A stretch of 41,744 nt of DNA from Bacteroidales bacterium (GTDB taxonomy: Bacteria > Bacteroidota > Bacteroidia > Bacteroidales > UBA4181). The notes under the pieces were generated by a model. The model was given only the letters and a program-made list of their open reading frames with translations, was not told the origin of the DNA and searched no databases. The stretch lies in the NCBI GenBank assembly GCA_031275285.1, contig JAISOY010000139.1, forward strand, positions 1 through 41,744. The letters run 5' to 3'. The translations under genes were made by a program, and so were the position numbers. This document shows, one piece after another, positions 14,350 to 24,309 of this stretch (its first letter is position 1; every line of letters starts with the position of its first letter).

Positions 14350-16566
14350 CTACCGGACTTCAAATGAAACCTTTCCTTTTATATCTGTCGCAGAAGCAGC
14401 CACTACTGCTTCAAACTTTCCCGGTTCCACGACCCATTGCTTTTTAGCATCATCATAAAAACTCAATGCATCTTTAGCAATCGTAAAAATTACTTCCTTT
14501 TCTTCGCCTGGTTGCAGGCTGATTTTCCGGAATCCTTTCAATTCTTTTACAGGACGGGGCAATGATGATTTCAGGTCACTGATGTACAGCTGCACCACTT
14601 CCTGTCCTTCCCGGTTTCCTGTATTTTTCACTTTGACCCTGAAGGTAAGCGTTTCGTTTTCCGTCATGCTTTTCTTATCGGCTGTGGGTTTGCTATACCC
14701 GAAAGTCGTATAGCTCAAACCATGTCCGAACGCAAAAAGAGGTTTTACCTTTTTTTGCCGGTCGGTCCAGCGGTAACCGACAAAGATACTTTCATGATAG
14801 GTAACATGGTCCTTTGTACCGGGATATTCACCAAGCGCATGAGCGCTGTTATCCTTTAGATCGACAGGAAATGTAAATGGTAATTTTCCCGACGGATTTA
14901 CGTCACCGAACAAAACCGAAGCCAGGGCATTGCCTGCCTCCGTACCGTTATACCAGGACTGGACAATAGAAGGGACTTCGTTCACCCAGGGCATGGCTAC
15001 CGCATTACCTGAAATGATAGTAACCACCAGGTTTTTGTTCGCTTTTACCAATTCACGGATCAACCGGTCCTGTTCATAAGGCAATCCCAGGCCTGAGCGG
15101 TCATTTCCTTCACAGTCCTGACCGTTGTTCTTATTCAACCCTCCGACAAAGATCACCATATCCGCATTCCGGGCGACATTCCCTGCTTCGGCGATCAGTT
15201 CTCCGACAGAACGGTTATCCGTAAGATCCTGTCCCGTACCCAGTCCATCCTGTGGGCCGGATTTATCACCTACATATCCCCGGGCATAAACAACTTCTAC
15301 CTGGCTACCTGCCCGTCTCCTGATCCCTTCAAGGGGAGAAACCTCATATTTGGCTTTCAGTGAAGAACTTCCTCCACCTACCGTCATCACCTTTATTGCA
15401 TTTTCGCCAATAACGGCTATCCTTTTTGTTTTCCCGGGGTCAACGGGAAGCGTATTATTTCTGTTCTGTAGTAGAACAATACCCTCTTCGGCTATTTTCC
15501 GTCCGGCCAAAGCATGTTCCTCAGTTCCAAATGAACCAAAGGGACGGTTTACGTCCATATTGGTACGGAATACCATCCGGAGGATGTTCCGCACTTTCTT
15601 ATCTACTTCTTCTTCCCTGACTTTTCCGGATTTCAGCAATTCAAGGAAGGGCCGGGCCAGAAAGTAATTATCATAGGCATTACTTGCTCCTTCGCTCAAC
15701 CCGTCGGTCCAGGTACCGAATTCCATATCCAAACCGTTGTAAATGGCTTGTTCAGTGTCGTTAACGCCACCCCAATCGGAAACGACGACACCATCAAATC
15801 CCCACTCGTCACGGAGAATATCATTCAACAGGTATTGATTATGGCAGCACCATTGCCCCTTATATTTGTTGTAAGCACCCATGATGGCCCATGCCTTGCC
15901 TTCCTGTACTGAGGCCTTGAAAGCCGGTAGATAAATTTCATATAAGGCGCGATCATCCACGTTGACATCTACCGTATGCCGGGCTATTTCCTGATTATTT
16001 AGTGCAAAGTGTTTTACACAGGCAGCCACTCCATTTTTCTGTACTTCCTGTATATAAGGCACCACCATACGGGAAGCCAGATAAGGGTCTTCTCCCATAT
16101 ATTCGAAATTCCTTCCGTTCAATGGAGTCCGGTAAATATTAACTCCCGGTCCCAGCAACACATTCTTGTTCCTGTAACGTGCTTCTTCACCGATCACCTT
16201 CCCGTAGAGCGCCGACATCTCCGTATTCCAGGTAGCGGCCAGACAGGTAAGAGCAGGAAAAGCGATGCACGAATCGTTGGTCCATCCGGCCTGATCCCAT
16301 TGGTCCCAGAACACTTCCGCCCGTATTCCATGCGGACCATCCGTCATCCAGTTTTCGGGGATACCCAGACGGGGAACCCCCGGCGAACTGAATTTGGATT
16401 GCGCATGACACATGGCTACTTTTTCTTCCAGGGTCATACGCTTCAAGGCATCCTCAATACGTCGTTCAATGGGTTGGTTTGGATCGAGGTATACCGGTTT
16501 CTGTTGTGCATACAAAGACAGGGAAAGCATGGTGAGTCCCAGTAATAATATCCTATAGAATTTCAT
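14350..16566 (-). CDS. Glycoside hydrolase family 3 beta-glucosidase of the PUL
   Basis: A secreted 738-residue exo-enzyme. The signal peptide is cleaved near residue 20 (LSLYA then QQKP). The N-terminal GH3 barrel includes WMTDGPHGIRAE, GPGVNIYRTPLNGRNFEYMG, EDPYLA, KHFALNNQE and the nucleophile Asp264 in GVVVSDWGGV. The second GH3 domain has GGSSSLKAKYEVSPLEGI and later GQDCEGNDRSGLGLPYEQ. The C-terminal fibronectin-III-like domain ends the protein. In the beta-1,6-glucan PUL of B. thetaiotaomicron the matching gene (BT3314) is a GH3 enzyme releasing glucose from gluco-oligosaccharides in the periplasm; the same role is inferred here. It is the last gene of the operon, separated from the glycan-binding gene by a stem-loop that may lower its expression. 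Confidence 0.93.
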   Translation of the reverse strand: MKFYRILLLGLTMLSLSLYAQQKPVYLDPNQPIERRIEDALKRMTLEEKVAMCHAQSKFSSPGVPRLGIPENWMTDGPHGIRAEVFWDQWDQAGWTNDSCIAFPALTCLAATWNTEMSALYGKVIGEEARYRNKNVLLGPGVNIYRTPLNGRNFEYMGEDPYLASRMVVPYIQEVQKNGVAACVKHFALNNQEIARHTVDVNVDDRALYEIYLPAFKASVQEGKAWAIMGAYNKYKGQWCCHNQYLLNDILRDEWGFDGVVVSDWGGVNDTEQAIYNGLDMEFGTWTDGLSEGASNAYDNYFLARPFLELLKSGKVREEEVDKKVRNILRMVFRTNMDVNRPFGSFGTEEHALAGRKIAEEGIVLLQNRNNTLPVDPGKTKRIAVIGENAIKVMTVGGGSSSLKAKYEVSPLEGIRRRAGSQVEVVYARGYVGDKSGPQDGLGTGQDLTDNRSVGELIAEAGNVARNADMVIFVGGLNKNNGQDCEGNDRSGLGLPYEQDRLIRELVKANKNLVVTIISGNAVAMPWVNEVPSIVQSWYNGTEAGNALASVLFGDVNPSGKLPFTFPVDLKDNSAHALGEYPGTKDHVTYHESIFVGYRWTDRQKKVKPLFAFGHGLSYTTFGYSKPTADKKSMTENETLTFRVKVKNTGNREGQEVVQLYISDLKSSLPRPVKELKGFRKISLQPGEEKEVIFTIAKDALSFYDDAKKQWVVEPGKFEAVVAASATDIKGKVSFEVR

Positions 16567-16578
16567 GTTGCATCCATT

Positions 16579-16633
16579 AAAAATGAGGATGTATCAAAAG
16601 ATTGATATCTGATACCTTCCGACACATCCTCAT
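16579..16633 (-). terminator. Stem-loop with T-run between glycan-binding and GH3 genes
   Basis: ATGAGGATGT and ACATCCTCAT are perfect 10-base arms (16583-16592 and 16624-16633). On the minus strand the second arm is followed by TTTTT. It sits eight bases after the SGBP stop codon and 16 before the GH3 ATG, so it can act as a partial terminator or an mRNA-stabilising stem. Confidence 0.6.
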
Positions 16634-16641
16634 GATAAAAA

Positions 16642-18174
16642 TTATTGTTCGGTAACAGTTAAAACGGCACTACTGTTTCCGGCAGAAAGATCCACTGTAA
16701 GGACATAAGTAGTCCCTTCTGCTAAGGTCTTACCATCAACAATCCCCAGATTCCCGGAATCTCTTCCGTTCGAACCATTCCCTACAAAGATCAGGCTACT
16801 GGTGGTCGTGATATTGTCCGAAGAAAATTCTCCGCCCCATCCTTTCTGATGGAAAAATTTAAAATTGATTTCATCAGTACTGATCGACGTACCGCCTATC
16901 ACCGTTATCCGGTATTTTTTACCTCCGATGGGCGCCATACAAAGGGCTTTATCGGTATTCCATCCTACTTCGTTATCCGTAACATTAGGTTTACCGATAT
17001 TGGTTCCTATGATCCAGATGGCACCTGTTCCGTTTTCCTGTAACGAAGCCAGATCGTTACCGCTCATGGCTTCAACGATCAGGTATTTCAGCGTTGCATC
17101 GGCAGTAATCCGGTATTTTCCGGAGAATGCATTGAACAGGTAATGGTCATCTTCTGCAATAAAGAAATCAGGATCAATCCACCAGTCAGCAGCAACTCCT
17201 GTAAAGGTCACTTCCTGTTCTTCCACCAGTTCTCCTTCAAACGGTCCGGAAGAGAGATCGATATTAATCGGTAACACTTCGACATATGAGAATACTTTGG
17301 TCACAAAATTAGCGGTGATCTTATACTTGCCATCAGGTAAACCGAAAGTCAACTCATTATCTGATTTTTTCGTGAATATTCCGCCCAGATCCCATTCATC
17401 GATCACAATTCCAGAAACAGGTATTACCTGATTGGTGGTGAAACCTCCCATTGTTGCATATGATTCGTCATCCACAGGTTCCATTGGTTCCCCGTTGAAT
17501 AAAAACTCAAAGAACGGGCTACCTTCATAATTGAAGGTATTGAAGGTAATACTATAGGTTCCTGGTACGGCATTTTTAAATTTGATGGTATTGGTTACTC
17601 CCTGGGTTATGGCTCCGTTGGACCACCCGAAAGTGATCTCATTTCCCCGGTCTCCTACTTTAGGCGCTACAATATACCCTTCCACATCTTTGGGGAAATC
17701 CTGTGTTATGGAATATTGGTACAGAGCTGTCCGATCCATCCTTAATTCGGTACCATCTGCCAGATGGAGGGTCAGGTACGGAAAATCAGGACGGGTCAAC
17801 GGTAATGCAGACTCCTTGGTATCAATGGTAAAATTGATATTTTGCAAAACATACCTGAAGGTGGCCGATGCATTGGGAATATTGGCATAATAGGGAACAA
17901 AGATCTTCCCGCTGTAATCTCCTTCGGTTTTGGTACGTATGACTGTTTCCGCCACCATTTCTTCACTAAAGAATATTTGTGCTTTCAAGGTGGAAAGGGG
18001 CACTTCGTTATCGGATACATGGGCGGTGAAGGTGATACTGTCCCCGAACATGGCGGCCCCAAGTTCTGTTTTTGGCTCCACTATGGGATTACCTTTTTTT
18101 TCGTCATCGTCTTTACAGGAGTTCATCGCTACTACTCCAAAGACAATCAATAAGAAATATTTGAGTTGATTCAT
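16642..18174 (-). CDS. Surface glycan-binding lipoprotein (SusE/F-position SGBP) of the PUL
   Basis: A 510-residue lipoprotein. The signal peptide ends AMNSC with Cys20, followed by KDDDE, matching the Bacteroidota export signal for surface lipoproteins (acidic residues right after the Cys). The mature protein is a string of beta-rich domains with no catalytic motif. The C-terminal half has SusE/SusF-like repeats (DHYLFNAFSGKYRITADATL, GAIWIIGTNIGKPNVTDNEV, then ALCMAPIGGKKYRITV). It lies downstream of SusC, SusD and the GH30 gene, the place of BT3313 in the known beta-1,6-glucan PUL, which binds the glucan at the cell surface. The gap from GH30 (108 bases) is filled by a dispersed repeat. 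Confidence 0.85.
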   Translation of the reverse strand: MNQLKYFLLIVFGVVAMNSCKDDDEKKGNPIVEPKTELGAAMFGDSITFTAHVSDNEVPLSTLKAQIFFSEEMVAETVIRTKTEGDYSGKIFVPYYANIPNASATFRYVLQNINFTIDTKESALPLTRPDFPYLTLHLADGTELRMDRTALYQYSITQDFPKDVEGYIVAPKVGDRGNEITFGWSNGAITQGVTNTIKFKNAVPGTYSITFNTFNYEGSPFFEFLFNGEPMEPVDDESYATMGGFTTNQVIPVSGIVIDEWDLGGIFTKKSDNELTFGLPDGKYKITANFVTKVFSYVEVLPINIDLSSGPFEGELVEEQEVTFTGVAADWWIDPDFFIAEDDHYLFNAFSGKYRITADATLKYLIVEAMSGNDLASLQENGTGAIWIIGTNIGKPNVTDNEVGWNTDKALCMAPIGGKKYRITVIGGTSISTDEINFKFFHQKGWGGEFSSDNITTTSSLIFVGNGSNGRDSGNLGIVDGKTLAEGTTYVLTVDLSAGNSSAVLTVTEQ

Positions 18175-18188
18175 AAGATTATTCTTTA

Positions 18189-18281
18189 TTAAGTAAAATC
18201 AAACAATTAATGTCATATTTAACAAACGTAATTAACCTGATCAATGCGACTTATGAAAATAACAAATAGCACTGGATGCTT
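18189..18281 (-). repeat. Dispersed ~93-bp intergenic repeat, copy 4 (minus orientation)
   Basis: On the minus strand it reads AAGCATCCAGTGCTATTTGT ... TTTTACTTAA, matching the other three copies (CATTGATCA, ATTACG, ATATGACATTAATTGTTT). It starts one base after the GH30 stop codon and ends 14 bases before the SGBP start, so it fills nearly the whole gap inside the PUL operon. Confidence 0.85.
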
Positions 18282-18282
18282 A

Positions 18283-19794
18283 TTATTTTTTCCATAGATA
18301 TGAAATCACTGACTTTGTGGGTACAGCATACACGAAATGCTGTTTTCCATCACTGATGGTGATCCTCTTTTCTTCCGTAGTATTATTCAGCAATACCAGA
18401 GCGTAAGTTCCATCGGTATTTTCAAAAGCAGCATATACAATTCCGTTGGCTGTATACCCTTTGGTGCCAATGCGGACTGCATCGGGTTTTACTACCGAGG
18501 AAAGATGCCCGATGATATAATAGTGAGAATTACGGGTAATGGTTTTGTAATCCGAGCTATTGATATCCACGGCCCCGTAACAGGTCTGGCATCCGCCGTC
18601 CCGGTTAGGCCCGCGTTCCGAATCCAGCATCAGGTTCCAAACGATAACGCCTTTACACCAGTTATTCACTGTTCCTAATGCCACTTCTTCCATATCTTCC
18701 ATCAAACGGGTGGAAAGGTTTTTCCCATCGTTCCATGTCCCGATGGAAGTTTCCGTAAACACCAGTTCTTTATCGGGACGCCTGCTCTGAATGACATTCA
18801 GTTCATTCCTGTTTCCGCCGTAATTATGGTAGGCAGCTCCGGTTATATATTTTGCCGCATCCGTATCTTCATATATTTTCAACGGATATTGTCCCTGATC
18901 GGCATTTTCCGGTTTATTCAGGTCATAATCATAGTTATGATCAAAGACATAGATTTTTGCACCCAGTCCTGCTGCCTGCATTTTCGGACCCAACGCCTGT
19001 TTGATGAAATTACGCTGTTCCTGCCACGTCATATATAGGGATGCAGAATTACCCCGGTTCAACGGCTCATTCTGAGGCGTCACGGCATATATCCTGATTC
19101 CTTCAGCTTCCATGGCTTGTATCCATTTCACAAAATAGGTGGCATAGTCCTGATAGTAAGCAGGATTCAACTGACCACTTGTCCATGAATTGTATGGTTG
19201 CAGATCGTTCAGATTATTTACTTTCATCCACCGGGGGCACGTCCATGGGGAGCCCATAATCCTGATATTGGGATTGATGGCCAGTATTTCCTTCAGGACA
19301 GGGATCACATAATTTTTCTCCTCACTCTGTAAGGCAAAATTTTCGATCCCTTCTGTGTCACAACAGGTGTATTCACTCAGTGAAAAATCAGAACAACCTA
19401 TGGAAATACGGATATAACTCTGCCCCATTCCCTCATCAGGGGAGAAAGTCTCTTTCAAAAACTTTGTCCGGTTTTCCTGACTCATTTTTAAAAGATTGTA
19501 GGAAGCAGAGCCGGTAACCGCAGCCCCAAAACCATCCATGGTCTGGTAACGGGTAGCCGGATCCAAAGTGATCGTGGTAGGAGACATGTTCTCTTGTTCA
19601 CTGAAATCGACACTTTTTTTAGCGAAATCAAACGAACGGTTGTTGGTAGTGATATACATGACTACATCTCCATCGGGCACCCCGGGTGTTCCGTTACCAT
19701 TATCATTTCCGTTGTCTTTCGCTTTGTTACACCCGCTGCATGCGGAAAATGCGATGATGCAACCAATAAAGAACACTATGTTTTTTACGTTCAT
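18283..19794 (-). CDS. Glycoside hydrolase family 30 lipoprotein, predicted endo-beta-1,6-glucanase
   Basis: A 503-residue surface-type lipoprotein (lipobox FSAC, Cys19, followed by a Gly/Asn-rich linker). The GH30 barrel begins RYQTMDGFGAAVTGSA; the proton donor is Glu243 in AVTPQNEPLN and the nucleophile Glu348 in LVFTETSIGTW. Other family blocks are RISIGCSDFSLSEY, GSPWTCPRWMK and WCKGVIVWNLMLD. The C-terminal beta domain carries the usual ALVLLNNTTEEKRITI. In the B. thetaiotaomicron beta-1,6-glucan locus the enzyme at this place (BT3312) is a GH30_3 endo-beta-1,6-glucanase acting at the cell surface; subfamily 3 is inferred here. The gene follows susD by 12 bases. Confidence 0.93.
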   Translation of the reverse strand: MNVKNIVFFIGCIIAFSACSGCNKAKDNGNDNGNGTPGVPDGDVVMYITTNNRSFDFAKKSVDFSEQENMSPTTITLDPATRYQTMDGFGAAVTGSASYNLLKMSQENRTKFLKETFSPDEGMGQSYIRISIGCSDFSLSEYTCCDTEGIENFALQSEEKNYVIPVLKEILAINPNIRIMGSPWTCPRWMKVNNLNDLQPYNSWTSGQLNPAYYQDYATYFVKWIQAMEAEGIRIYAVTPQNEPLNRGNSASLYMTWQEQRNFIKQALGPKMQAAGLGAKIYVFDHNYDYDLNKPENADQGQYPLKIYEDTDAAKYITGAAYHNYGGNRNELNVIQSRRPDKELVFTETSIGTWNDGKNLSTRLMEDMEEVALGTVNNWCKGVIVWNLMLDSERGPNRDGGCQTCYGAVDINSSDYKTITRNSHYYIIGHLSSVVKPDAVRIGTKGYTANGIVYAAFENTDGTYALVLLNNTTEEKRITISDGKQHFVYAVPTKSVISYLWKK

Positions 19795-19806
19795 GATTCC
19801 GTTTTT

Positions 19807-21330
19807 TTAATAACCAGGATTCTGGTTCAGATTTTCATTCAGGTCCAGTTCATTCTGAGGGATAGGCCAAACCAGTTGATATTCGGCCATAGCTGACCCG
19901 TATTGTTTCTGGTGGTCGGTAGTATTACTCATTACAGTAATAAACCTGCCCCTGCGCTTCAGGTCGAACCATCTTTTTCCTTCAAAGGCAAACTCAAAAC
20001 GATTTTCATTTTCAATGGCCAGACGTAATGCCTCTTTTGTATTGGCTGTTGTGTTACCCAATCTTGCCCTGTTACGAACCAGATTCAACAACCGTTGCGA
20101 TTCGGATATATTTCCCAGTTCGTTTTCTGCTTCTGCCAATAATAATAATGCTTCTGCATACCGGAATAAAATAACATTATTTTTCTCCTGCGCCCTGTTT
20201 TTCCAACACAGCGGATAATTATCCGAAGGCCAATAAAAATCGGTCCAGGCTCCGGTCACATCATAAAACAGGATAGAGGCGTCTCTCCGGACAACATCAC
20301 CTGCATTGGTGAATGCATCATAAAGATCGTGGCTGGGCGTATTGAATTTTTTCCAATCGGTACCGACCAGCATCTGACTACCCCAGTTGCCCATGGTGGT
20401 CCAGCTGTTGAAATCAATTTCAAACAATGATTCTTTACTGTGTTCATTGATAAGGTCCACATTGGGTAGTGTCCCGTTAAACGGTTCTGAAACGGCGAAC
20501 AGGTCATCGAAATTATCCAGTAAGCCATAACGGGTATCACTGACAACGGCGCTTACGTATCCTTTTACTTTACCCCAGTCGGTATTTTCAAAACCGTCTT
20601 TAGTAGCATAGACCTGTGCTAATGTTAAATTAACCACGGCTTTGGTAACTTTGAATTTGAAGGCCGAATAATCGGGAACGTTTGCCAGGGCGTATTCAAG
20701 ATCCTTCACAATTTGTACATAAATATCTTCGATCGAAGCATTTTCAGGATAGATCAGCGGATATACCTCATCGAGATTATCCAGGTTGATTTCCGGAATA
20801 TCCTGTACAATCAAGGGAACCGAACCGAATATACGCACCAGGTTGAAATAACAGAGTGCCCTCATAAACGAGGCTTCTCCGACAATTTCATTTTTTCGTG
20901 TACTGGTCAGGGCCGGATCCGGTATCTGTGGCACCCAAGCAATGATCTCGTTTATATCGCTAAGGTGGGTATAGACATATCCCCAATCGCGCTTGACAGT
21001 CTCATTAGTGGGTTTTATCCTCAACCGGTCTATTTGCAGGGGATCTTCTTTTTCTTCCCCGGCATATGAATTATCCGACTGGCTCTCATTCATGATATAC
21101 ATATCCAGTTGCCAGAACTCAGATTCAAAACGTTTATAGGCACCACTGATCAGCTGTTCAGCCTGGGTAGCCGTAGTATATTTCAATGTATCGTTGTCTC
21201 CCGCATCAGGATCCACATAATTATCTTCCGTGATATCTGAATCCGGCTTTTCATCTAAAAAATCATCACATGAAAGCAATGAAAATACCATGATCGACAT
21301 CATTACAATATGTTTTACTTTAAATTTCAT
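19807..21330 (-). CDS. SusD-like glycan-capture lipoprotein
   Basis: A 507-residue outer-membrane lipoprotein forming the lid of the SusCD importer. The signal ends FSLLSC with Cys21, then DDFLDEKP, the typical SusD mature start. The TPR-rich RagB/SusD fold is seen in QLISGAYKRFES, EIVGEASFMRALCYFNLVRI, FGSVPLI and the C-terminal EAENELGNISESQRLLNLVR followed by NENRFEFAFEGKRWFDLKR. Aromatic residues in the front half (WQLDMYIMNESQ) are candidates for sugar stacking. It starts 12 bases after susC and is certainly co-transcribed with it. Ligand is inferred from the neighbouring GH30 and GH3 to be beta-1,6-glucan. Confidence 0.95.
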   Translation of the reverse strand: MKFKVKHIVMMSIMVFSLLSCDDFLDEKPDSDITEDNYVDPDAGDNDTLKYTTATQAEQLISGAYKRFESEFWQLDMYIMNESQSDNSYAGEEKEDPLQIDRLRIKPTNETVKRDWGYVYTHLSDINEIIAWVPQIPDPALTSTRKNEIVGEASFMRALCYFNLVRIFGSVPLIVQDIPEINLDNLDEVYPLIYPENASIEDIYVQIVKDLEYALANVPDYSAFKFKVTKAVVNLTLAQVYATKDGFENTDWGKVKGYVSAVVSDTRYGLLDNFDDLFAVSEPFNGTLPNVDLINEHSKESLFEIDFNSWTTMGNWGSQMLVGTDWKKFNTPSHDLYDAFTNAGDVVRRDASILFYDVTGAWTDFYWPSDNYPLCWKNRAQEKNNVILFRYAEALLLLAEAENELGNISESQRLLNLVRNRARLGNTTANTKEALRLAIENENRFEFAFEGKRWFDLKRRGRFITVMSNTTDHQKQYGSAMAEYQLVWPIPQNELDLNENLNQNPGY

Positions 21331-21342
21331 GACTGTACAATA

Positions 21343-24309
21343 TTAAAATGTCAAATTAATACCAAAAATAAAAGTACGGGTCTGCGGATAGGTTCCGACA
21401 TCAAGTCCCAGTACAGCAGCTCCGCCGCCCGCATTTAATTCGGGATCGTATCCGGAATAATTGGTCAAGGTAAACAAGTTATTGGCTGTAGCATATATAC
21501 TGATTGCGTTAGCACCTAATTTACTGGTTACTCTTTCTCCGAAATTATAAGCCAATGTAAGGGTTTTCAACCGGAAGTACGAACCATCTTCCACAAAACG
21601 GGACGATATGATCGAATTTTCTGAATTTCCGGACCTCGGCATATCAGTCAGCTGTCCGGGTATTCTCCATCTGTCCAGCACTTTGGTTGATTGATTTTTC
21701 GAATCTATCATTCCTTCCGTAAACATTTTTGTGGCATTGTAAATATCATTGCCGTAGGTTCCCTGGAAGAAGGCGGTTAATGTAAAGTTCTTCCATGAAA
21801 AATTATTGGTGAAACCAAATATAAAATCGGGTTGAGCATCTCCAATGACTACCCGATCGGCCGGATCGTCTGTTCCGGTCCTCCCGTTCGGATTGATGTC
21901 TTTGTACATCATATCCCCGGTTTCCGGATCAACACCATCAGCTACATGACCGAAGAAAGCGCCTAACGGTAATCCGGCCCTTACCAGTATCACGTTCTGG
22001 TTGTTACCAATGTTACCATCCCTGTACTGCTTGGTCAACCCCAGCTTTTTGACCTCATTCTTATTGAATGACATATTCAATGAGGCATCCCATTTGAATT
22101 CACCGGTAAAAATATATCCGGTGATGTTGTATTCAATCCCCTTATTCAGCATTTCGCCGTCATTTCTCATCGGGAATTCCCGACCGATATGTTCGGGTAA
22201 ATTAATTTCTAACAGCAAATCTTTGGTTTTCTTGTAATAGAGATCAAATTCAGCGACTAAGCGGTTATTGAAAAACGAAAGATCCAATCCGGCATTATAT
22301 TGCGTGGTCGTTTCCCATTTAAGATCCCTGTTACCATATTTTCCGGGAGTAATACTGGGTCCGTTTCCGGATGCGTCTTCCCTTCCGGTATTATATTTGT
22401 TCAGGTAATCATAATTACCTATTCCGTTCTGGTTACCGTTTTGCCCCCAGCTTAACCGTAATTTAGCATCATAAAAAACAGGTTTCAACGGTTCGAAAAA
22501 ATCTTCATCCGAAAATCTCCAACCGACAGATGCAGAGGGGAAGTAACCCCACCGGTGGTCGGGATGCAGCTTAGACGATCCATCGGCCCTGATGGCTGCT
22601 GAAATGTAGTACCGGCTCTTAAAATCGTATTGTACCCTTGCCAGGAAAGAAACCAATGAATAACCTTCCTTATAATTATTGATATCTACAATTTTATTAG
22701 CCATATTCAATGTCATGGTTTTGAAAGTAGTTCCTTTGACAAAATCTTCAGCGGACATCCAGGCATTCTCATGCCGGTGTTGCATGAATGTGGCGCCTGC
22801 GGTGGCAGAAAAATTATGTACTTTAGAAAAAACCTTCGCATAATTGAGGATGTTCTCACTGGTCCAAGTCAGCCAGGTATCATGTGCATGCTGTCCCCGA
22901 CCGTTGGCGCTTCTGCCGTAACTTGTCTTTATCGGATCAACAAAAAATTCCCAGTTTTTAGAGGTATAATCTGCCGAAAAACTAGGTTTAAAATGTAAAC
23001 CTTCGACAATTTTAAAATCCAGCCCCAGGTTGCCCATGAAACGGTATTCTTTATCCAGATCATGGTTACTGGCCTGTGCTATGGGATTTTCCCAACCGGC
23101 ATTATGCGGATTACCGGCATATTGCCCCGGATTATTTTTATCCCATATTTCCAGGTAAGGAGGAGTATTTAAAACCCCCATGATGACACCACCGTTTTCA
23201 ACGCCTTCATTATCGGGAGCATTCATTTTGGTACCTCTGTAAAAGCTGACATTTGAATTGATGCTGAACCATTCTTTTACCTTTGCATTAATATTGCTCC
23301 GGAATGAAAACCGGTCATAATCGGCAGGAGAAACAATTCCTTTTTCTTTTTGATAACCGGTTGATATATAGTAATCGATGTTGTCCGAACCTCCGGATAC
23401 AGAGAGCTGGTAATTTTGCTGGGTGCCCGTACCGTAAGTCTTTTTGGCCCAATCTGTGTAATGATCGATCGTATTATCAACGCTTATCCCGATTTCCGAC
23501 ATCAAATCGAAGTATTCCTGTGTATTCAGTGTTTTTATTTTCTTGCTCACATTTGAAAATCCGCCAAATACCGCAACTGCTATCTGAGGTTTCCCTTTTA
23601 CCCCTTTCTTGGTGGTAATAAGGACAACACCGTTTGCCGCCCTTGCCCCATAAATGGCTGCTGATGAAGCATCTTTCAGGATGGACATACTTTGAATGTC
23701 GTTGGGCGAAAGATTCGAAATACTGTTGGTTGGAATACCATCGACTACATATAGGGGGTCATTACCTGCATTGATGGATGTTGCCCCACGAATTCGTACT
23801 GATAAATCAGCCCCCGGTTTACCGGATGGCTGTATCACCTGTACCCCGGCTGCCTTTCCCTGTAGTGCCTGCTCTGCAGAAATGATCGGCCTGTCACTCC
23901 AATCCTTTGCATTTACAGTCGAAACGGCAGTCGTAATATCTGCTTTTCTTTGGGTACCATAACCAATGACTACCACTTCGTCCAGTTGTATATCCTCTTC
24001 TTCCATAGTCACTCTAAGATTTGATGCAGACGTAACTTCTTGTGTATTAAATCCCAGAAAAGAAAAGACGAGGGTGCTGCCTGATGCAACATTAATGGTA
24101 AAATTCCCGTCTATATCAGTACTGGTTCCATTTGTAGTGCCTTTTTCAAAGACATTCACTCCGGGAAGAGGTTCATTTTCGGAATCCAACACCTGGCCAC
24201 CAGCAGTTATTCTCTGCGCAAATAACTCTAATGGCAGGAAGCAGACCAACAAAATAATCATTATTTGTTTCGTCTTTCCAAAAAGAACATTTAACTTGTC
24301 TTTTTTCAT
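21343..24309 (-). CDS. SusC-like TonB-dependent outer-membrane transporter
   Basis: A 988-residue importer. The signal peptide is cleaved near residue 31 (LELFA then QRITAGG). A carboxypeptidase-regulatory-like domain follows (about 35-110: GQVLDSENEPLPGVNVFEKG). The TonB-box region is LDEVVVIGYGTQ, and the plug contains LQGKAAGVQVIQPSGKPGAD, IRGATSINAGNDPLYVVDGI and SILKDASSAAIYGARAANGV. The long 22-strand barrel ends RTFIFGINLTF, with the C-terminal Phe required for barrel assembly. It is first in the operon susC-susD-GH30-SGBP-GH3, with an exact -7 promoter element before it. It imports oligosaccharides made at the surface by GH30 (inferred). Confidence 0.96.
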   Translation of the reverse strand: MKKDKLNVLFGKTKQIMIILLVCFLPLELFAQRITAGGQVLDSENEPLPGVNVFEKGTTNGTSTDIDGNFTINVASGSTLVFSFLGFNTQEVTSASNLRVTMEEEDIQLDEVVVIGYGTQRKADITTAVSTVNAKDWSDRPIISAEQALQGKAAGVQVIQPSGKPGADLSVRIRGATSINAGNDPLYVVDGIPTNSISNLSPNDIQSMSILKDASSAAIYGARAANGVVLITTKKGVKGKPQIAVAVFGGFSNVSKKIKTLNTQEYFDLMSEIGISVDNTIDHYTDWAKKTYGTGTQQNYQLSVSGGSDNIDYYISTGYQKEKGIVSPADYDRFSFRSNINAKVKEWFSINSNVSFYRGTKMNAPDNEGVENGGVIMGVLNTPPYLEIWDKNNPGQYAGNPHNAGWENPIAQASNHDLDKEYRFMGNLGLDFKIVEGLHFKPSFSADYTSKNWEFFVDPIKTSYGRSANGRGQHAHDTWLTWTSENILNYAKVFSKVHNFSATAGATFMQHRHENAWMSAEDFVKGTTFKTMTLNMANKIVDINNYKEGYSLVSFLARVQYDFKSRYYISAAIRADGSSKLHPDHRWGYFPSASVGWRFSDEDFFEPLKPVFYDAKLRLSWGQNGNQNGIGNYDYLNKYNTGREDASGNGPSITPGKYGNRDLKWETTTQYNAGLDLSFFNNRLVAEFDLYYKKTKDLLLEINLPEHIGREFPMRNDGEMLNKGIEYNITGYIFTGEFKWDASLNMSFNKNEVKKLGLTKQYRDGNIGNNQNVILVRAGLPLGAFFGHVADGVDPETGDMMYKDINPNGRTGTDDPADRVVIGDAQPDFIFGFTNNFSWKNFTLTAFFQGTYGNDIYNATKMFTEGMIDSKNQSTKVLDRWRIPGQLTDMPRSGNSENSIISSRFVEDGSYFRLKTLTLAYNFGERVTSKLGANAISIYATANNLFTLTNYSGYDPELNAGGGAAVLGLDVGTYPQTRTFIFGINLTF

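Noticed and set aside
16009..16545. Plus-strand frame of 178 codons opposite the GH3 gene
   Set aside because: Shadow of the GH3 coding sequence; no start context and no recognisable protein.
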